From the NCBI RefSeq assembly GCF_900108185.1, contig NZ_FNVA01000005.1, forward strand, positions 186,001 through 250,000: 64,000 bases of DNA. The letters run 5' to 3'. Each line of letters opens with the position of its first letter. The first letter of the stretch is position 1. Positions 38,402 through 48,719 of this stretch are shown in pieces. The position numbers were made by a program, and so were the translations under genes. Source of the DNA: Bryocella elongata. Lineage in GTDB: Bacteria; Acidobacteriota; Terriglobia; Terriglobales; Acidobacteriaceae. Under the pieces are notes generated by a model. That model was not told the origin of the DNA, ran no database searches, and saw only the letters and a list, made by a program, of their open reading frames with translations.

Positions 38402-39583
38402 CTAACGCAGCTGCGGTTCGGGAAGCAGCCCTGCCGTCGGCTGTGGCCCATTGTGGGTCCAGGCGACAAGCTCGTCGAAGGCCCGGCCGACCTCTTCGTC
38501 CGTGATGTTGCAGTGGCCTTCGCGGTGGACGTACTGCTGCACGAAGTGGCGGCTCTCGCCCGCGGCCAGGATCATGTTCGTGTAAAGCGTCAGCGTGTTC
38601 GGCGGAACGATGGGGTCGTACAGCGTGTGCAGCGCCAGCATGGGCTTGCCGAGGTGGCCATTCGGCGTGTAATGCGCGATCAGGTAGGCGCGAGCGAGGG
38701 GATTGGAGGCGTAGCGCCGGACCTTGTCGTTAAGGTCGTAGTCGGAGGCGCTGCCGCCCGTACCCGTGTAGAGCGTGTTGCGGTTGTCGAAGGGATTGCC
38801 TCTGGCGCGCTTTTGCAGATCCGCGATGTTGAAGGTGAAGTAGTCCATGTCCCACGCGAGGTCTGGATCGTTGTGCAGCCCGGTGAGCGCGCGCATCGAC
38901 GTGGCCGCGATGGGATTGGCCTTCAACGCGGCCAGGACTTTGTCGCGCATCGCAGAGCTCTGCTCATAGTCGGGAGGGGTCATGACGAGGGGCGGAAAGA
39001 TGCCGGGGAAGTAGCGGTCGAAGGCGGCCCGCTGGGCGAAGCGGCGATCCATCGAGACGTAGCTCGGACCGACGGAGCCGCAGAGGTCGAGGCCACCCAT
39101 GTAGCCCTGCGCGTCGATCTCGAGCGAGATCGCGACCAGCATGCCACCCATCGACGTGCCGACGAGATAGGTCTCCTTGGGTTGGCCAAACTTCTTCACG
39201 AAGTAGCGGCGCAGCGCTTCGGTCTCGGGATAGGCCTGCTGCAGCGCCCAGCCACCCTCGGAGTAGCCACTCTCGACGATGGCGTAGTGGCGGTCGAGCA
39301 TGGGCTGCGGCCGCCCGGTGAGCTTTTCCGCGATGTGGTAGCTGACGCTGTTCTCCGCGTAGCCGTGGTAGTAGACGATGAGGTTGTGGTTCCAGTCCGG
39401 AGGGATGTCGATACGATAAGCCGCCCCGTCGATGAGGCCTACCTCGGTGGTGCCCTGCGGGCCCTTCAGCGTCTCCGGGGCGACTGGCTTCTGCGCGATC
39501 CCAACCGCGGCCGAGGCGCAGCAGAGCGCTGCGGCCAGCAGTCGGCAGCAGGAGCCGGGAAGTCGCTTCGGAAGACTGGGCAT
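38402..39583 (-). CDS. Exported alpha/beta hydrolase
   Basis: 393 residues with a signal peptide ending VGIAQ. The nucleophile elbow GTSMGGML is near residue 144, the acid is likely in TLYDPIVP, and the His in REGHCNI. A long helical lid lies between. It sits 65 bases downstream of the GH42 gene in the same direction, suggesting co-transcription. An esterase acting on plant or microbial polysaccharide side groups would fit the context; this is inference. Confidence 0.75.
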   Translation of the reverse strand: MPSLPKRLPGSCCRLLAAALCCASAAVGIAQKPVAPETLKGPQGTTEVGLIDGAAYRIDIPPDWNHNLIVYYHGYAENSVSYHIAEKLTGRPQPMLDRHYAIVESGYSEGGWALQQAYPETEALRRYFVKKFGQPKETYLVGTSMGGMLVAISLEIDAQGYMGGLDLCGSVGPSYVSMDRRFAQRAAFDRYFPGIFPPLVMTPPDYEQSSAMRDKVLAALKANPIAATSMRALTGLHNDPDLAWDMDYFTFNIADLQKRARGNPFDNRNTLYTGTGGSASDYDLNDKVRRYASNPLARAYLIAHYTPNGHLGKPMLALHTLYDPIVPPNTLTLYTNMILAAGESRHFVQQYVHREGHCNITDEEVGRAFDELVAWTHNGPQPTAGLLPEPQLR

Positions 39584-39648
39584 CGTGGAGTGAGACCGAT
39601 TTTACCGTGTGGATCGTTGCCCGTCATGTATTGCGAGTGCGGTGCGCG

Positions 39649-41769
39649 CTACTTCACCTCTGAAAGTACAGCGACGCCGCTGATCGGTAGGGAGACGGAC
39701 TGCGCCTGACCGCCATTCAGCTCGTCCTTCATCGCACGTGGCAGGGCGACGGTCTGCGGCTTGTCGCTCAGGTTGATGAGGATGTGCACGGATGTGTGGT
39801 CACTGTAGCGGGTGGAGGCCTCGACGCCTTCGGGCACTGCGATCTCTGCAGGTGTAGCGTGCGCCTGGGCAAGCAGGGCATCGACCAGCGACGCCGTGGT
39901 CTTTGCATCGAGCACCGCGCCGATGTAGGTGATGCTGCCTGCGCCGACCTTGTTCTGAATCACCGCAGGATGCCCCGTGAGCCAGCCGTTGCCTTCGCCG
40001 TAATGAAGGAGAACCTCCGCCTTCGGCGAAGAGGTCGAGAGTTGCTCGGCCCAGATCGTGGCCTCGGCTCCCGGTGCAGCGGTCGCGCCCTCGATCGCCA
40101 CCGGCTTATCCAGCGCGTAGAACTGCTCCACGCGGCCGCCGAGCATGGAGACGAACGGTCCCGGCTGACGCGCGGGCCACAGCGAGTTGTCCTCATCCTT
40201 CATCGCCGAGCGGGCCGTGAGCACGAGATTGCCACCGGCCTTGACGTACGCCATCAGGTGATCGGCCTGCTTCTGCGTCACGAGGTTGAAGGCCGGCGCA
40301 ATGACCAGCTTGTACTGCGAGAGATCAGCATCGGGCGAAAGCACGTCGACCGACTGCGTGGCTCGGCGCAGCGGAGCGTAGTAGCGGGCGATCTCTTCGA
40401 CGGAGTCGAACTTGTTGGTGTGCTTCTGCCACTCGATGGCCCAGCGGCTCTCGTAGCTGTAGAGCATGGCCACGTCGGCGTGCGGCGTGGTGCCTGCGAG
40501 GACAGGTGCGAGGCGATCCAGCTCCTCGCCGGTGCGCTTGATCTCGTCGTAGACAGGGACGGGCGTGCCGTCTGCGCCGACCAGCACGCCGTGGTACTGC
40601 TCCTGCCCGTTGAGGGCCGAGCGCCACTGCCAGAAGCTCACCGCGTCTGCGCCGTGGGCGATGTCGTGCCAGATCAGCGCACGCTCGTCGCCGGGCTTCA
40701 GCGCGATGTTGACCGGGTACCAGTTCACGAAGCCCGGCTGTGTCTCCATCACCCAGAAGTTCTTGCGCTTGAAGCCGCGCGCCATGTCGTGCGCGAAGCC
40801 ATTCCTTACCTGGTCGATCTTCCCATCGCCCATGTAGTCATCCCATGCCGCGATGTCGAGGATGTCCTCGGTCACGTAGTGGTCGTACTGATCGAAGTAA
40901 CCCATGGTGTTGGTGGTGATCCACTGGCGCTTGTCGGCCAGCGGGCGGATGGCGTCGATCTGGTTCTTCAGGTAGCTGCGCCAGGTGTCGGAGACGAAGA
41001 GCCGCCAGTTGAGCATCAGGCCGGGGTTTCCGGCGTCCACGCCGTTGTGCTTCGGCAGCGGAATCTGCGACCAGTCCTGGAAGGTCTCCGACCAGTAGGA
41101 GGTCGTCCAGCGCGTGTTGAGGTTGTCGAGCGTGCCGTACTTCTTCTTCAGCCATTGCTGGAACTGCTTCTGCGTGCCTTCATCGAAGCTGTCCGCTGCA
41201 AGCTCGTTATCGATCTGCCAGCCGATGACGTAGGGATTGTGGCCGAGCTTCTCGGCCATCTTCTGCGCGATCTCATGCGCGAAGACGCGATACTTCGGGT
41301 CGTCGAAGCTGAACTGCTGGCGTCCACCGTGCTCGTCACGCTTGCCATTGGCGTCCACGCGCAGGGTCTGGGGATACTTCTGCGTGAGCCATGCGGGCGG
41401 CGCCGCGGTGGGTGTGCCGAGGACTGTGTAGATGCCGTGCTTGCCGGCCATATTCACGGCGCGCTCCAGCCAGTCGAGCTTGTAGACGCCCTCGCTGGGC
41501 TCCATGCTGCTCCAGGCAAACTCCGCAATGCGGACCACCTGGATGTGGGCCTGCTGCATGAGGGTGAGGTCGGCCTCCCAGCGCGACTCGGGCCACTGTT
41601 CGGGGTACCAGGCATCGCCCAGCATCAGCGGCGGCGGAGGTGGTGCGGCGGCAGTGCGCTGGGCGCGGGAGATTGGCGTCACGCCGCCGGCGAGCGCGGC
41701 TGACGTGGCTAGCAGGATGCCGGTGCGGAGACTGGCGCGCAGAAGGAGGGCAGGCTTGGTTGGACGCAT
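39649..41769 (-). CDS. Exported GH42 beta-galactosidase
   Basis: About 706 residues: signal peptide, then GH42 TIM barrel beginning GDAWYPEQWPESRWEADLTLMQQAHIQVVRIAEFAWS. The acid/base Glu is in GWQIDNE (about residue 189) and the nucleophile Glu in WVMETQPG (about residue 342). The trimerisation/Rossmann-like domain and the C-terminal beta domain follow. The ATG at 41769 is used; a GTG two codons earlier is equally open. Hydrolyses beta-galactosides in the periplasm or outside; a diguanylate cyclase gene lies 41 bases upstream. Confidence 0.95.
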   Translation of the reverse strand: MRPTKPALLLRASLRTGILLATSAALAGGVTPISRAQRTAAAPPPPPLMLGDAWYPEQWPESRWEADLTLMQQAHIQVVRIAEFAWSSMEPSEGVYKLDWLERAVNMAGKHGIYTVLGTPTAAPPAWLTQKYPQTLRVDANGKRDEHGGRQQFSFDDPKYRVFAHEIAQKMAEKLGHNPYVIGWQIDNELAADSFDEGTQKQFQQWLKKKYGTLDNLNTRWTTSYWSETFQDWSQIPLPKHNGVDAGNPGLMLNWRLFVSDTWRSYLKNQIDAIRPLADKRQWITTNTMGYFDQYDHYVTEDILDIAAWDDYMGDGKIDQVRNGFAHDMARGFKRKNFWVMETQPGFVNWYPVNIALKPGDERALIWHDIAHGADAVSFWQWRSALNGQEQYHGVLVGADGTPVPVYDEIKRTGEELDRLAPVLAGTTPHADVAMLYSYESRWAIEWQKHTNKFDSVEEIARYYAPLRRATQSVDVLSPDADLSQYKLVIAPAFNLVTQKQADHLMAYVKAGGNLVLTARSAMKDEDNSLWPARQPGPFVSMLGGRVEQFYALDKPVAIEGATAAPGAEATIWAEQLSTSSPKAEVLLHYGEGNGWLTGHPAVIQNKVGAGSITYIGAVLDAKTTASLVDALLAQAHATPAEIAVPEGVEASTRYSDHTSVHILINLSDKPQTVALPRAMKDELNGGQAQSVSLPISGVAVLSEVK

Positions 41770-41810
41770 GGCCACTTCAGTAGATGGTGCGGGAACGTAG
41801 CTGTCAACGC

Positions 41811-44804
41811 TTACTGCAGCGAAGGAGAATCCTGTGGGGCCGGCGTTTCATACGAACCCAGCTGTGCAGGGACGGCTTCGGGAAGAGAACCTGTGAGGGC
41901 CGCAAATGCCATCCGGTTCCGGCCCTCGTTCTTGGCGCGATAGAGGGCTTTGTCGGCTCGTTCGAGCAGGCTGTGCGCTGAGTCAGAGGCTCCATTCCGC
42001 CAGGTCACGCCGATGGAACAGGTCACGGTCAGCGTGAGGATGCCGACCTCGATCGGCTGGCAGAGAGCGGTATGGAGCTCTCTGAGGCGCTCGTTGGAGT
42101 CGGTCTCTCGGAGTCCAGGCAGCAGCACCAGCATCTCTTCTCCGCCGTAGCGACCCGCCGCGTCATAGGAACGCGCGAGTTCCCGCATGCGACGAGCGTA
42201 TTCCTTCAGGACTGCGTCGCCCGTTGTGTGGCCCCACGTGTCGTTGATGCGCTTGAAGTGATCGATGTCCAGCAGCACGAGAGCGAGCGGAGACTCGTCA
42301 CGAGTGCTGCGCTGGAGCTCCTCCTCGAGCTTCGCGATGATGGCTCCGCGATTGAGCAGGCCGGTCAGGGAGTCGTGCATCGCCAGCACCTGCAACTCGT
42401 TGCGCGCTTTCACCAGTTCCTGGGTCTCGCGCTGGAGCTCGGCTGTGCGTTTGGCAACCAGGTCTTCGAGCAGGCGCTGCCGCCGGACCAGCATGCGCAC
42501 GCTCCATCGCCAGACACTGAGTCCGAGAAGGAGTGCAGAGAGCAGTTCCAGCAGATAGACGCTCCGGGTCTGCCACCAGGGCGGAAGCACATGGAACCGC
42601 AGCACAACGGGCTGGGAGGTGCGTCCATCGCCTTCATCCATCGCCTTGATCTCCAGGAGATACGATCCCGGTGGCATCGGAGGATAGCGGATGTCGGGCT
42701 CCGTGGAATCCTGCCAGTCCTCCTCCAGTCCCACCATGCGATAACGGAAGTGGATGGTGGCTTCGCGGCGAAAATCGAAGTGCATCATATGTGCGGTCAG
42801 GGCCTGATGCCGAAAGGGGATCTCATTGTCAATCCTGAGGTCCAGGACATGGTCACCCCATCTCGCCGTGTCGATGGCTGCCGTGAGGGGAGGAGCGCTG
42901 AAGAGCGTCTCCGGGTTCGGCAGTCGCGCCGCGCCTCCGCTGGTGCCGATCCACACGGAGCCGTCGTGGTCGTCATAGAAGCCACTGCTGTTGATGTCGT
43001 TCCAGACCAGACCGTCGTCCACGGTGACATGGATCCAGCGTTTGCCGTCTGACACCCATATGCCCTGGCCTGTCCCCACCCATATCCAGCCGCGATGGTC
43101 GGAGGCGATCAGGTAGACCGAGAGGTCCTCGGAGGTGGCCCACGGCGCAGACTCGATGAGCTCCGCGTGATCGCCCACGACCCGCAGGTGAGCGAGCGAA
43201 GGCTTCGCACCCGAGAGCCAGAGGCTCCCGTCCTTTCCCAGCGTGATCTGGGAGGAGAGCACCGGCTGAAAACCGGCGGGGAGACGGATCTGGCTCCAGT
43301 GGCCGTCAACGAAGTGCGAGAGTCCCTTCTCACCAATGAACCAGAGGCCGCCGTGGGCATCTTCGACGCCTTCGTAAAGATGCCCTTGAAGTGACGGCAC
43401 GGCCGCGACCCGTTGCGGCTTGCGTTGGGGGGAGTTCCAGTCGACTACGTACAGTCCCGGTATGGAGCAGATCCACATGCGGCCCGAGTGGCTGAAGAGG
43501 AGCTGAAAGATTCCGCTGAGTTGTGCCACGGGTCGCGTCCGATGCGTGTCCGGGTCGAAGTCAACCACGCTGCCGTCATCGCTGCCCGCCCAAATGTGGC
43601 CGTCGGGCGTCTCCGCCAGCGTCTGAACGCGGCGCATTGCCCGCCCCGTTGTGCTGGTGGCGGGCGAAGGCGCATGGGCGCCGGGGCGGAACTCGTCGAG
43701 GCCCCCTTCGGTGGCTACCCACATCCTTTCCCGTCGGTCCCGAAGGAAGTTCCACACCACGTCTGAACTGAGTCCCGTGGCGGAGGTCCAATTCTCGAAG
43801 CTGTCGTATCCGCGCCACCGCGCCAGGCCGTGACCGCTGAGTCCCAACCAGAGCGATCCCTGATGGTCGAACGAAAGAGCGTCGATCTCATTGGGGGGAA
43901 TTCCGGAGGACCGGTCGAAGACGCGCCATCTGTCCTGCTCGAACCGCGCGAGCCCTTTGGATAAGTTGATCAGGACGCGTCCCTGGGGATCCTCCGCGAC
44001 GTCCATCCCTCGCACGGTGAGTGACTCGCCGGTGAGAGCGCCGCTTAGCGAGTGAAAGCGTTCCGCGTCGCGATCGAGCCTGTAGATGGAATGCTCGCTG
44101 CGCACCCAGAGCCTGCCGCGGCTATCGAGTAAGGCAGATCTCCACGACTCAGCAGGAAGGCCCTGTGGCGTGCCGTAAAGCTTCAGGGAGCGTCCGTCAT
44201 AGCGGCAGACCTGGCTGTCACAGCCGAGCCACAGGGTGTCATCCGGGGCCGCGTAGACAAAGGAGACGTTGTTGAGTCCGGGGTGCTGGGCCCGAAGCGT
44301 GTCCCCAAAGAGTTCTTGCACCGTCCACTGTCCGGTCGATGCGCGCTCGGCGAGATAGAGCTGATGACGGCTTACGAAGTAGATTCGCCCATCCCTCGTA
44401 CGGCTGGCTGCGAGAGAAGCGAAGAGGTCGAACTCGAATCCTTCCGGTGGCGAGGTCACCGCGTGCATCCCGCCAGCATCCAGAAGATAGAGCGAGTGGA
44501 TCGTGGCGAACCAGGCTTCGCCACTCCGGCCCTCGGTGCCTCCCGCTACGTAGGAGTCTCCCGGAACGGTCAGCGGAACGCGATGGACGCGTGATCCGGC
44601 GTAACGGTACAGACCGCCATCCGTGCACGTGTAGAGCGGCCCCGCGGTGACCTGCACGATGCAGTGAACGCCCAGGTCATTGAGCCCGTCCGACGCGTCG
44701 TAGTGGCGGAAGGAGTATTCCTGTCCCTCCAGGACCACGAGCGGACGAGCCAGCAGAACCAAACAGAAGATTCTTAGGAGCGCTCTGGTGGCTGGGCGGA
44801 GCAT
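41811..44804 (-). CDS. Periplasmic-propeller diguanylate cyclase
   Basis: 997 residues. Signal peptide, then about 700 residues of beta-propeller repeats of the two-component-regulator type (Reg_prop; repeated LWLG and WIGT strands), a Y_Y_Y domain (residues about 640-735), a membrane helix (SVYLLELLSALLLGLSVW), a short coiled coil, and a C-terminal GGDEF domain. The active site is GGEEM near residue 887 and a complete RxxD inhibition site (RSYD) sits just upstream. It makes c-di-GMP in response to a periplasmic ligand, probably a sugar given the neighbouring GH42. Confidence 0.93.
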   Translation of the reverse strand: MLRPATRALLRIFCLVLLARPLVVLEGQEYSFRHYDASDGLNDLGVHCIVQVTAGPLYTCTDGGLYRYAGSRVHRVPLTVPGDSYVAGGTEGRSGEAWFATIHSLYLLDAGGMHAVTSPPEGFEFDLFASLAASRTRDGRIYFVSRHQLYLAERASTGQWTVQELFGDTLRAQHPGLNNVSFVYAAPDDTLWLGCDSQVCRYDGRSLKLYGTPQGLPAESWRSALLDSRGRLWVRSEHSIYRLDRDAERFHSLSGALTGESLTVRGMDVAEDPQGRVLINLSKGLARFEQDRWRVFDRSSGIPPNEIDALSFDHQGSLWLGLSGHGLARWRGYDSFENWTSATGLSSDVVWNFLRDRRERMWVATEGGLDEFRPGAHAPSPATSTTGRAMRRVQTLAETPDGHIWAGSDDGSVVDFDPDTHRTRPVAQLSGIFQLLFSHSGRMWICSIPGLYVVDWNSPQRKPQRVAAVPSLQGHLYEGVEDAHGGLWFIGEKGLSHFVDGHWSQIRLPAGFQPVLSSQITLGKDGSLWLSGAKPSLAHLRVVGDHAELIESAPWATSEDLSVYLIASDHRGWIWVGTGQGIWVSDGKRWIHVTVDDGLVWNDINSSGFYDDHDGSVWIGTSGGAARLPNPETLFSAPPLTAAIDTARWGDHVLDLRIDNEIPFRHQALTAHMMHFDFRREATIHFRYRMVGLEEDWQDSTEPDIRYPPMPPGSYLLEIKAMDEGDGRTSQPVVLRFHVLPPWWQTRSVYLLELLSALLLGLSVWRWSVRMLVRRQRLLEDLVAKRTAELQRETQELVKARNELQVLAMHDSLTGLLNRGAIIAKLEEELQRSTRDESPLALVLLDIDHFKRINDTWGHTTGDAVLKEYARRMRELARSYDAAGRYGGEEMLVLLPGLRETDSNERLRELHTALCQPIEVGILTLTVTCSIGVTWRNGASDSAHSLLERADKALYRAKNEGRNRMAFAALTGSLPEAVPAQLGSYETPAPQDSPSLQ

Positions 44805-45014
44805 AGCAACTCTTAATCGGCATCTCAGACGGAGTTTTCGGGGATATGCGGCCTATTCCCGGGGGATTGGCAGCCGTGTGTCCCGGTTCGGGACTTGCCG
44901 CCAACGCCACCGCTGCTGTTGCGAGCCGTCGCTCGGTGTCTGCCATCACAGCTTCCTGCGGCCTCGCCAATGACACTGACCTCGCGGCGCAATCTGCCGT
45001 TTGGAGGAAACCCC

Positions 45015-48000
45015 GTGGGCGCTGAATCACCCCAGGTCATGGATGGAAATGACGCCGCAGCGTCGGTCGCGTACCGGCTGTCTGAGGTCATCGCGATCTA
45101 TCCAATCACACCGTCGTCCTCGATGGCGGAGGCTGCCGATCAGTGGCACACGGATGGCCGCAGGAACATCTGGGGTGGTCTACCCATCGTGGAAGAGATG
45201 CAGAGCGAAGGTGGAGCTGCGGGCGCGCTGCATGGAGCGTTGCAGGCAGGGGCCTTTGGCACCACGTTCACGGCTTCGCAGGGCCTGCTGCTGATGATCC
45301 CGAACATGTTCAAGATCGCCGGCGAGCTGACGCCGACGACGATGCATGTGACTGCCCGCACGCTCGCCACGCATGCGCTGTCCATCTTCGGCGATCACTC
45401 CGACGTGATGGCCTGCCGCTCGACCGGCTGGGCGATGCTGTGCTCGAACTCCGTGCAGGAGGCGGGCGACATGGCGCTGATTGCGCAGATCGCCACGCTG
45501 GAGTCGCGCGTACCGTTCATGCACTTCTTCGATGGCTTCCGCACCTCGCATGAGATCAACAAGGCGTATCCCATCTCCGATGAGACGATCCGCGCGCTGC
45601 TGGACGACAAGTACATCATCGAGTACCGCAAGCAGGCGCTGAGCCCGGACCGTCCGCGCATTCGCGGCACGGCGCAGAACCCGGATGTCTTCTTCCAGGC
45701 GCGTGAGGCGGCGAATCCGTATTACAAGGCGGCGCCGGGAATCGTGCAGTCGGTGATGGATCGCTTCGCTGCGTTGACCGGGCGCGCGTATCACCTGTTC
45801 GACTACTACGGTGCGCCGGACGCCGAGCGCGTGATCATCGTGATGGGTTCTGCGGCAGAGGCCGTGGAAGAGGCCGTCGACGCCCTGCGGCGAAATGGCG
45901 AGCGAGTCGGCGTGTTGAAGGTGCGGTTGTATCGGCCCTTCGATGCCAGCGCCTTCCTCAAGGCGTTGCCGGAGACGGTGCGCTCGATTGCCGTGCTTGA
46001 CCGAACAAAGGAGCCCGGCGGCGCGGGCGAGCCGCTGTATCAGGACATCGTCACGGTGCTCGCCGAGCATCACGACAAGCTTTCGTTCGTGGTCAAGCCC
46101 CAGGTCATCGGTGGACGCTACGGCCTCTCCTCCAAGGAGTTCACGCCCGCGATGGTGAAGGGTATCTACGACGAACTCACGAAGGCCGATCCGAAGAACC
46201 ACTTCACCATCGGCATTGACGACGACGTCACGAACCTGAGCCTCGACTACGACCCCAGCTTCTCGACTGAAGATCCGGAGACGGTGCGCGCTCTCTTCTT
46301 CGGCCTCGGTTCGGATGGCACCGTCGGCGCGAACAAGAACTCCATCAAGATCATCGGCAACGAGACCGACCACTACGCGCAGGGCTACTTTGTGTACGAC
46401 TCGAAGAAGTCCGGCTCGATGACGACCTCGCATCTCCGCTTCGGCCCGAACCCCATCCGCTCGACGTACCTGATCTCGCAGGCGAACTTCCTTGCGTGCC
46501 ACGAGTTCACCTTCCTGGAGCGGCTGAACGTGCTGGAAGCAGCGATGCCCGGAGCGGTCTTCCTGCTGAACTCGCCGTACTCCGCGGAAGAGGTGTGGGA
46601 CAAGCTGCCGCGCACCTTGCAGCAGGAGATCGTGCGCAAGCAGATCGAGTTCTACGTCATCGATGGTTCGAAGGTCGCGCGCGATGCGGGCATGGGCTCG
46701 CGCATCAACACCATCATGCAGACATGCTTCTTCGCTATCAGCGGCGTGCTGCCGCGTGAGGAGGCGATCGCGCAGATCAAGAAGTCCATCCGCAAGACCT
46801 ACGGCAAGCGCGGCGAGGCTGTGGTCGAGAAGAACTTCGCTGCCGTTGATGCAGCGCTGGCCCATCTCGAAAAGGTGAAGATTCCTTCAGCGGCAAGTTC
46901 CGAGCTGGAGCTTGCGGCGTCGCTCTCGGGCAATCCGCCGGAGTTCGTCGGCCATGTGCTCGGCGAGATCGCCGCAGGTCGCGGCGATGCGTTGCCGGTG
47001 AGCGCGTTCCCGGCAGGTGGAGCGTTCCCTACGGGGACCTCGCAGTATGAGAAGCGCAACATCGCGCAGTTCATCCCCGTGTGGGATGAGGAGCTTTGCA
47101 TCCAGTGCGGCAAGTGCGTGCTGGTGTGCCCGCACGCGGTAATCCGGTCGAAGGTCTACAGCGCGGACCTCGCGGCTGCGGCGCCGGAGACCTTCAAGTC
47201 CGCGACGCCGAAGTGGAAGGGCCGCGAGCAGGAGCGGTACACGCTGCAGGTTGCGCCGGAAGATTGCACGGGTTGCAGTGTGTGCGTGGAGATCTGCCCG
47301 GTGAAGAGCAAGACCAATCCCGAGCACAAGGCGATCAACATGCAGCCGCAGGCGCCGCTGCGTGTGCCGGAGCGCGAGAACTGGAACTACTTCCTGTCGA
47401 TTCAGGAGAGCGATCGGAGCAAGCTTTCACATGGTCAGGTAAAGGACCTGCAGCTGCTGCAGCCGTTGTTTGAGTTCTCAGGTGCGTGCCCGGGCTGCGG
47501 CGAGACGGCGTACATCAAGATGCTGACGCAGATGTTTGGCGACCGGCTGTATATTGCGAACGCGACGGGGTGCTCGTCGATCTATGGCGGCAGTCTTCCG
47601 GCGACGCCTTATAGCCAGAACGCTGCAGGCCGTGGGCCGACGTGGGCGAACTCACTGTTCGAGGACAATGCGGAGTTCGGCTTTGGCATGAGGACCGCGC
47701 TCGACCAGCAGAAGGACTTTGCCGGTATGCTGCTGAAGCGGCTGGAAGAGCCCGTGGGCACGGTGCTGGTGAACGAGATCCTGAACGCGCCGGAGGGCAC
47801 GGAAGAGGAGATCAACGCACAGCGCAAGCGCGTGGAGCTGCTGCGCGACCGCATCGCTGCTGTTGATTCCAGCGACGCGCGCAACCTGCTCGCGGTGGTG
47901 GACTCACTGGTGCGCAAGAGTGTGTGGATCCTGGGCGGCGATGGCTGGGCGTATGACATCGGCTTCGGCGGCCTCGACCATGTGCTGGGATCGGGCAAGA

Positions 48001-48626
48001 ACGTGAACGTGCTGGTGATGGATACCGAGGTCTACTCGAACACGGGCGGGCAGGCTTCGAAGTCGACCCCGCGCGGCGCGGTGGCGAAGTTTGCCACGGC
48101 GGGCAAGACGATGAACAAGAAGGACCTCGCAATGGAGTCCGTGAGCTACGGCTATGTGTACGTGGCGCGCGTCGCGCTGGGTGGCAATGACAGTCACGTG
48201 GCGAAGGCCTTCCAGGAGGCCGAGGCCCACGACGGGCCGTCGCTGATCATCGCGTATGCAAGCTGCATCGCGCATGGCTATGACCTGGTGCATTCGCTCG
48301 ACCAGCAGAAGCTGGCGGTGCAGTCTGGATACTGGCCGCTGATGCGCTACAACCCGAAGCTGCGCGAGGAAGGGAAGAACCCGTTCCAGCTGGATTCGCG
48401 GGCGCCGACGATCCGGCTGAAGGACTATGCCTATCGCGAGGCGCGGTACTCCATGCTGGCGCGGAGCAATCCGGAGATGGCTGCGAAGCTTCTGGAGGAG
48501 GCGCAGGACGACGTCGAGCGCCAGTGGCGCGTATATTCAGCGCGTGCTGGCATGCCGGGCCGTTCGGAGTCACCGCATATTGCGCCTGAAGAAGCGCCTG
48601 CGGAGCCTGTCAAGGCAAAGGTGTAG
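45015..48626 (+). CDS. nifJ: Pyruvate:ferredoxin (flavodoxin) oxidoreductase
   Basis: 1203 residues from the GTG at 45015, which has GGAGG seven bases upstream; an upstream in-frame ATG would add a tail without conservation. The fused order is PFOR domain I (YPITPSSSMAEAADQWH), transketolase C-terminal-like domain, gamma domain (FFGLGSDGTVGANKNSIKII), a two-[4Fe-4S] ferredoxin domain (C-IQC-GKC-VLVCP from residue 695, C-TGC-SVC-VEICP from 751), then the TPP-binding beta domain (CPGCGETAY near 825 and GDGWAYDIGFGGLDHV). Oxidises pyruvate to acetyl-CoA and CO2 with ferredoxin or flavodoxin. Typical full length. Confidence 0.97.
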   Translation: MGAESPQVMDGNDAAASVAYRLSEVIAIYPITPSSSMAEAADQWHTDGRRNIWGGLPIVEEMQSEGGAAGALHGALQAGAFGTTFTASQGLLLMIPNMFKIAGELTPTTMHVTARTLATHALSIFGDHSDVMACRSTGWAMLCSNSVQEAGDMALIAQIATLESRVPFMHFFDGFRTSHEINKAYPISDETIRALLDDKYIIEYRKQALSPDRPRIRGTAQNPDVFFQAREAANPYYKAAPGIVQSVMDRFAALTGRAYHLFDYYGAPDAERVIIVMGSAAEAVEEAVDALRRNGERVGVLKVRLYRPFDASAFLKALPETVRSIAVLDRTKEPGGAGEPLYQDIVTVLAEHHDKLSFVVKPQVIGGRYGLSSKEFTPAMVKGIYDELTKADPKNHFTIGIDDDVTNLSLDYDPSFSTEDPETVRALFFGLGSDGTVGANKNSIKIIGNETDHYAQGYFVYDSKKSGSMTTSHLRFGPNPIRSTYLISQANFLACHEFTFLERLNVLEAAMPGAVFLLNSPYSAEEVWDKLPRTLQQEIVRKQIEFYVIDGSKVARDAGMGSRINTIMQTCFFAISGVLPREEAIAQIKKSIRKTYGKRGEAVVEKNFAAVDAALAHLEKVKIPSAASSELELAASLSGNPPEFVGHVLGEIAAGRGDALPVSAFPAGGAFPTGTSQYEKRNIAQFIPVWDEELCIQCGKCVLVCPHAVIRSKVYSADLAAAAPETFKSATPKWKGREQERYTLQVAPEDCTGCSVCVEICPVKSKTNPEHKAINMQPQAPLRVPERENWNYFLSIQESDRSKLSHGQVKDLQLLQPLFEFSGACPGCGETAYIKMLTQMFGDRLYIANATGCSSIYGGSLPATPYSQNAAGRGPTWANSLFEDNAEFGFGMRTALDQQKDFAGMLLKRLEEPVGTVLVNEILNAPEGTEEEINAQRKRVELLRDRIAAVDSSDARNLLAVVDSLVRKSVWILGGDGWAYDIGFGGLDHVLGSGKNVNVLVMDTEVYSNTGGQASKSTPRGAVAKFATAGKTMNKKDLAMESVSYGYVYVARVALGGNDSHVAKAFQEAEAHDGPSLIIAYASCIAHGYDLVHSLDQQKLAVQSGYWPLMRYNPKLREEGKNPFQLDSRAPTIRLKDYAYREARYSMLARSNPEMAAKLLEEAQDDVERQWRVYSARAGMPGRSESPHIAPEEAPAEPVKAKV

Positions 48627-48664
48627 GTCGCAGCCGAATGGAAGTGCTGCCTGAAGCAATGAAA

Positions 48665-48706
48665 TGGCGCGGGGACATGCGAGCTGATTCGCATGTCCCC
48701 GCGCCA
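48665..48706. terminator. Bidirectional 18-bp terminator hairpin
   Basis: An 18-base arm (48665-48682) is perfectly complementary to 48689-48706 across a 6-base loop, between convergent nifJ and the PP2C gene. Confidence 0.85.
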
Positions 48707-48719
48707 CGTCTGTGATGGG

